This document shows positions 17,937-22,028 of a DNA stretch of 22,028 nt, one piece after another. The stretch lies in NCBI GenBank assembly GCA_963736235.1, contig CAVTOR010000022.1:1-22028 (forward strand). Direction: 5' to 3'. Each line of letters begins with the position of its first letter. Within the stretch, counting starts at the first letter, position 1. A program made the translations under genes and the position numbers. The notes beneath the pieces were generated by a model. It saw only the letters and a program-made list of their open reading frames with translations, was not told the DNA's origin and ran no database searches. The stretch comes from CAVORB01 sp963736235. GTDB taxonomy: Bacteria > Pseudomonadota > Gammaproteobacteria > Chromatiales > Chromatiaceae.

Positions 17937-19547
17937 ATGCACAGATTCCAACCAATCCACCTGTCGCGCTTGAGCGCGGAGCCCGCCAGGCGCAAGCGGC
18001 GGCATTGTCGGGTGTTGGTTGGCCTGGTGCTCGGCGTACTCGCGCTGCTCCCGCTCGCGATCAACGCGAGCCCCGCGGGGGACGAGGGCGCGCGCGCGCC
18101 CGAAGCGCCCCAGTTGTCGATCGTGCCGCGCAACATCCACTTTCTGCACATCACCTCGGCCGACGGGCTGTCTCAGAACTCCGTAAACGCACTGGCGCAG
18201 GATGAGCAGGGTTATATCTGGATCGGGACTCAGGAAGGTCTCAATCGCTACGACGGTTACGAGCTGCAGGTCTTCGAGTACGATTCCAATGACCCTGGGT
18301 CGCTCTCTCACAACTGGGTGTGGAGCCTGCTCGTCGACCGATCCGGTACCCTGTGGGTTGGCACGGATGGTGGCGGCTTGAGTCGTTACGATCCGGAAAC
18401 AGAAAGTTTCGAACACTTTCACCACGACCCGCGGGATGCGAGCAGCATCAGCAGCAATCGAGTCCGAGTGATCTACGAGGACCGTGGCGGGAGCATCTGG
18501 GTAGGCACTGACGGGGGTGGGCTCAACCGGCTGGACCGTTCCACGGGACGCTTCGACCGCTTTAGGCACGAGCCCGGGGACCCCGACAGCCTAGGCAACG
18601 ACACGATTCTCTGCTTGCTCGAAGACGAGCATCGCGTCTTGTGGATCGGGACCGACGGCGCGGGGCTCGCGGCGCTCGACCCCCAGCGTGGCAAGTTCCG
18701 TCACTATCGCCACGAGCCGGGTCAGGCGAACAGCCTCAGCCACGATCGCGTCAGGAGCCTCTACCAGGACCGCCAGGGCACGCTCTGGATCGGAACCTAT
18801 GAGGGCGGGTTGAATCGGTTTGACCCGCATGCCTCCGCCTTCACGGTCTTTCGCCACGACGCCCAGGATCCGCACAGTCTGAGCAACGACTGGGTCCGCG
18901 ATGTGATGGAGGACACCGACGGCAACTTGTGGGTCGCCACCGATGGGGGGCTCAACGAATGGCGCCCGCGCGAAGGCAAGTTCGTTCGATACCGTCAGGA
19001 CCGCGGCAACCGCCACGCTCTGAGCAACGACCGCGTCACCGCCATCTTCCAGGACCAGGGCGGTGTGCTGTGGGTGGGCACCTACGACGGCGTCAACAAG
19101 TGGAACTATGTTAGTGACGCCTTCCGGTACATCTCGGATCGGCCGGAGCAATGGCCGCGGCTGAGCGGCAACGTGATCACGGCGCTCGACGAAGGGCCGG
19201 GTGGCGGCATCTGGCTCGGCACCTATGGCGCGGGACTCAACCGCCTGGATCCGATCACCGGGGCGGTGTCGGTCTATCGCCATGACGTCAACGAACCGAA
19301 CAGTCTCGGCGATGACCGTGTCATGGCGCTGTTCGTCGATGCCGCGGGTACCGTATGGGTCGGGACCCGAAGCGAGGGACTCGCGAGGCTGGATCCGGAG
19401 ACGGGGCTGATCGAGCGGATCGTGCATGATCCGCAGGACCCGGGTTCGCTCAGTTCTAACGCCGTGACCTGCATCTGGGGCGATCCCGACGGCGTGATAT
19501 CGGGTCGGGACCTACGGCGGTGGGCTGAATCGCCTGGACCCGGATAG
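17937..19547 (+). CDS. Propeller sensor protein, N-terminal part (signal peptide and nine regulator-propeller repeats)
   Basis: The ATG has AAGGG 4 nt upstream, a short but usable spacing. Residues about 25-44 form a signal or anchor segment (VLVGLVLGVLALLPLAINA). Nine repeats of the two-component-regulator propeller type follow, each with a core such as LWVGTDGGGLSRYD and a tail such as DPxSLSxxxV. The frame breaks near 19490; the real protein continues in another frame (next feature), and the stop at 19547 belongs to the wrong frame. With the five repeats downstream there are 14, the number expected for two seven-bladed propellers. In known sensors of this architecture the propellers lie in the periplasm and bind ligands such as oligosaccharides. 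Here the ligand is unknown; products of the secreted enzymes are conceivable. Confidence 0.85.
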   Translation: MHRFQPIHLSRLSAEPARRKRRHCRVLVGLVLGVLALLPLAINASPAGDEGARAPEAPQLSIVPRNIHFLHITSADGLSQNSVNALAQDEQGYIWIGTQEGLNRYDGYELQVFEYDSNDPGSLSHNWVWSLLVDRSGTLWVGTDGGGLSRYDPETESFEHFHHDPRDASSISSNRVRVIYEDRGGSIWVGTDGGGLNRLDRSTGRFDRFRHEPGDPDSLGNDTILCLLEDEHRVLWIGTDGAGLAALDPQRGKFRHYRHEPGQANSLSHDRVRSLYQDRQGTLWIGTYEGGLNRFDPHASAFTVFRHDAQDPHSLSNDWVRDVMEDTDGNLWVATDGGLNEWRPREGKFVRYRQDRGNRHALSNDRVTAIFQDQGGVLWVGTYDGVNKWNYVSDAFRYISDRPEQWPRLSGNVITALDEGPGGGIWLGTYGAGLNRLDPITGAVSVYRHDVNEPNSLGDDRVMALFVDAAGTVWVGTRSEGLARLDPETGLIERIVHDPQDPGSLSSNAVTCIWGDPDGVISGRDLRRWAESPGPG

Positions 19548-21375
19548 CGGCGAATTCATGCGCTTCCGCCACGATTCCAACGACCACTCAACGCTCAGCA
19601 GCGACCGTGCCATGGCCCTGCTGCGCGATCGCGAGGGCCACCTGTGGATCGGAACCGAGGATGCCGGACTCAATCGCCTGGACGAGAGCACTCAAACTTT
19701 TCGGCGCTATCGCCATCACCCGAACAAACCCGAGAGTCTGAGCAGCGACAGCGCGTGGGAGCTGGCGGAAGGCCGCGATGGCTCGCTGTGGATCGGAACC
19801 ATGGATGGCGGTCTCAACCGTTGGTCACCCGACGACCGGGCGATCGGCCGGGAGCGCTTCGCGCGCTTCAGGAAATCGGCTGGCCTGGTCAGTGACACCG
19901 TCTTTGGCATCCTGCAGGCCGACGACCGCGCCTTGTGGCTCAGCAGCAATCGAGGTCTTTCCCGTTTCAACCCGAGCACCGGCGAGGTTCGCCTGTTCGA
20001 CGCGCATCACGGGTTGCCGCATGGAGAGTTCAACTTCGGGTCCCGCCTGCGCACCCGCGACGGTGTCATGTATTTCGGAAGCACGGATGGCCTCGTTGCC
20101 TTCAACCCCGACGCGGTCCGCGAGAATCTCCATGCGCCGACGGTGGTCGTTACCGCGCGGACGCAGACCAGACAGTTGGCGTCCCGCTCCAGCGGAAAAC
20201 CGGATCAGACCGCCGTCGATCTCGGATTCCGGGAGTCCTTCCTGGCGTTCGATTTCGCCGGCCTTGATTTCGCCTCGCCCGACAAGAACCAGTACCGGTA
20301 CATGCTGGTGGGCTTCGATCAACGATTGGTTGGATCCGGGCAGCTACCGCCGGGCTACCTACACGAACCTGCCGGCAGGCTCTTACGTCTTCAAGGTGAT
20401 GGCGTCGAACGACGAGGGCGTTTGGAGCGAGGCCAGCGCCAACCTCGCGGTGCGCGTGGTGCCGCCTCCCTGGAGGACGGCCTTCGCCTACGCGCTGTAC
20501 CTTTGCCTCGCGCTCGCGTCGTTCGGCTCCCTCCTCTACCGGCAGCGCAGGAAGCTCGCATCGGAGACCAGGCAACGCTTGGAGATGGAGCGTCAGGTCC
20601 GCATCAGGACCCATGAGCTTGCCGCGCGAAACACTGAGCTCCAGGACCTCAATGCGAAGCTCGAGCGCGCGAGTGTAACGGACTCCCTGACCGGGCCTGC
20701 CGAACCGGCGGCACCTCTACGATTTCATGGAGGACGACGTCGATCTCGTCGATGGGCGGGCCAACCATCCAGGCAGGGCACCGGGGAACCTCACGCGGTC
20801 GACAATCGCCCGGCATGTTCTTCATGATGGTCGACCTGGACGGCTTCAAGCAGATCAACGACATCCATGGCCACCATGCGGGTGATCTTGCCCTCAAGCA
20901 GGTGCGCGACATCCTGTTGGGGTGCTGCGCGGACTCCGAGCAGGTCATACCGCTGGGGCGGAGACGAGTTCCTGATCGTCGGCAAACCGAGCAACCGACG
21001 GGGCGTGGAGAAGCTCGCGGAGCAGATCCGCGTCGGCATCAGCCAGCATCAGTATCGGCTGGGCGGGGGCCACGTCGGCCGGCTCTCGGGTTCCATCGGT
21101 TTTGCTTCGTACCCGTTCGTCCCCGCGAAGCCCGAGTTGCCGACCTGGGAGCAGGTCATGAACATCGCCGATCAGGCCTCGTACATCGCCAAGAACACGC
21201 AGCGCGACGCCTGGGTGGGTATCCACAGCGGTCGGCGATCCGGCGCCTCATGATCTGCCGGAGAAGATCAAGGTTGATCTGGAGGGGCAAGTCGCGCTCG
21301 GCAACGTGAAGGTCACGACCTCCATCGAGGGTGGCTCTGCTCCTGCAAGACCGCAGAAGAGCACAGCAGCCGTGA
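19489..21375 (+). pseudogene. Propeller sensor protein, C-terminal part (propeller, Y_Y_Y, membrane segment, GGDEF), frame-broken
   Basis: Continuation of the gene at 17937 in shifted frames. Breaks lie near 19490, 20330, 20690-20810, 20950 and 21230. Five further propeller repeats (LWIGTEDAGLNRLD and others) reach about 20110. A Y_Y_Y domain follows (YRYMLVGFD, then YTNLPAGSYVFKV and NDEGVWSE, about 20215-20470). Next come a membrane helix (TAFAYALYLCLALASFGSLL) with a coiled coil, and a GGDEF domain with DLDGFKQINDIHGHHAGD and an intact YRWGGDEFLIV (GGDEF at 20957-20971). A typical inhibitory-site RxxD is not evident. This is the layout of hybrid two-component sensors with a diguanylate cyclase in place of the kinase, so the predicted output is c-di-GMP. 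The end is uncertain; a GTGA overlap at 21372-21375 with the next gene is plausible if one more slip is assumed. Confidence 0.72.
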
Positions 21376-22028
21376 AGCGGACGAACCGGTCACGCGCGTT
21401 TCCCGTACTGCCGCCCGGGCGCCTGGCCTTCGGGCCGGGACTGGTTGGCGCCGAAACGTTGGATCCGCCCCTTGCCTCGCTCTCAACCGCGGACGGGCTC
21501 TCGCAGGCCGCCGCCGTCCACGCATCGCCCAGGAAGACACGGTTCATGTGGTTCGGGACTCAGGAGGGGCTGAACCAGCTTCGACGGCTATCGCTTCGAG
21601 GTTTACACCCACGATCCGGACGATCCGGATTCCATTTCCAGCGACTATATCGAGACCCTTTACGTCTATCGCGGGGGCACTCTATGGGTCGGGACGGCCA
21701 GCGGCGGCCTGAACCGCCTCGACCAGGAAACGGGCAAGTTCGTGCGGATTTCCTGCACGACCGAACGATGCCGAGAGCCTTAGCCATAACCATGTACGTG
21801 CAATCCTCAAAAACGCCCTCCGGCGTCATCTGGGTCGGGACCGATGGCGGTGGGCTCAACCGCTTCGACGCCGACACCCGGCGATTCGAACGGCTAGGCA
21901 TAACCCCGTGGAGCAGGAAGGGGAAGTAGGCGGACGCGTTCAGCAATTGCGAAGACCGTGACGGAGCGATCTGGATCGGATGATGGTAGCGGCCTCGGTC
22001 GATTCGATCCGGCGTCCGGGTCATTCAC
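21372..22028 (+). pseudogene. Second propeller sensor protein, 5' part, frame-broken and cut by the window end
   Basis: From about GTG 21372 the frames encode a short leader (RLAFGPGLVGAETLDPP), then LSTADGLSQ. Propeller repeats follow: FMWFGTQEGLN, LWVGTASGGLNRLDQETGKF and IWVGTDGGGLNRFDADTRRF, with another starting near 21960. At least five frame changes occur in 650 bases. It is a paralogue of the gene at 17937, with the same order of motifs after the signal peptide. The start is uncertain and the rest lies outside the window. Confidence 0.65.

Overview
The window is high-GC DNA with long forward-strand genes, Shine-Dalgarno sites, GGDEF and PilZ domains and -24/-12 (sigma-54) promoter elements. 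This fits a Gram-negative proteobacterium, probably a gammaproteobacterium; a Chromatiales-type host is a guess from gene style only. All supported genes are on the + strand. I saw no tRNA, rRNA, transposase or CRISPR array.

Layout. (1) 1-3795: a frame-broken pair of secreted subtilisin-like (S8) proteases, called A1 and B1 here, ending at a strong terminator. (2) 4188-7799: an intact paralogous pair, A2 and B2, ending at the same hairpin. A-type proteases end in GYLWSD hexapeptide arrays and B-type in SFLWSD arrays. (3) 8193-11000: a 799-aa protein with two PilZ domains and an internal duplication, then a 108-aa secreted protein that is a free-standing copy of the B-type protease prodomain. 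(4) 11578-11880: a small exported protein of unknown function behind a sigma-54 promoter. (5) 12450-17545: a large sigma-54 activator (degenerate GGDEF, GAF, AAA+, two HTH-like segments) overlapping by 4 nt an exported S9 prolyl-oligopeptidase-type enzyme. (6) 17937-22028: a 14-repeat 'two-component regulator propeller' sensor with a Y_Y_Y domain and a GGDEF output, then the start of a second one.

The main hypothesis is one regulatory and proteolytic island. The promoters of the A2 protease and of the small exported protein share the same layout: an inverted repeat TTYCG-N10-CGRAA centred about 140 bp upstream of the -24 element, an IHF-like site about 50 bp upstream, and a -24/-12 element. 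The activator encoded at 12450 is the obvious candidate regulator. Further -24/-12-like elements precede the PilZ gene, the activator itself and the propeller gene. The island would join secreted repeat-tailed proteases, a possible trans-acting prodomain (inhibitor or chaperone) and c-di-GMP proteins.

Data quality. Reading frames are clean from about 3420 to 19490. They are broken many times outside that interval, at both ends, mostly by single-base slips with the protein motifs preserved. This pattern suggests low-quality ends of a draft contig more than true gene decay, so the frame-broken genes at both ends may be intact in the organism.
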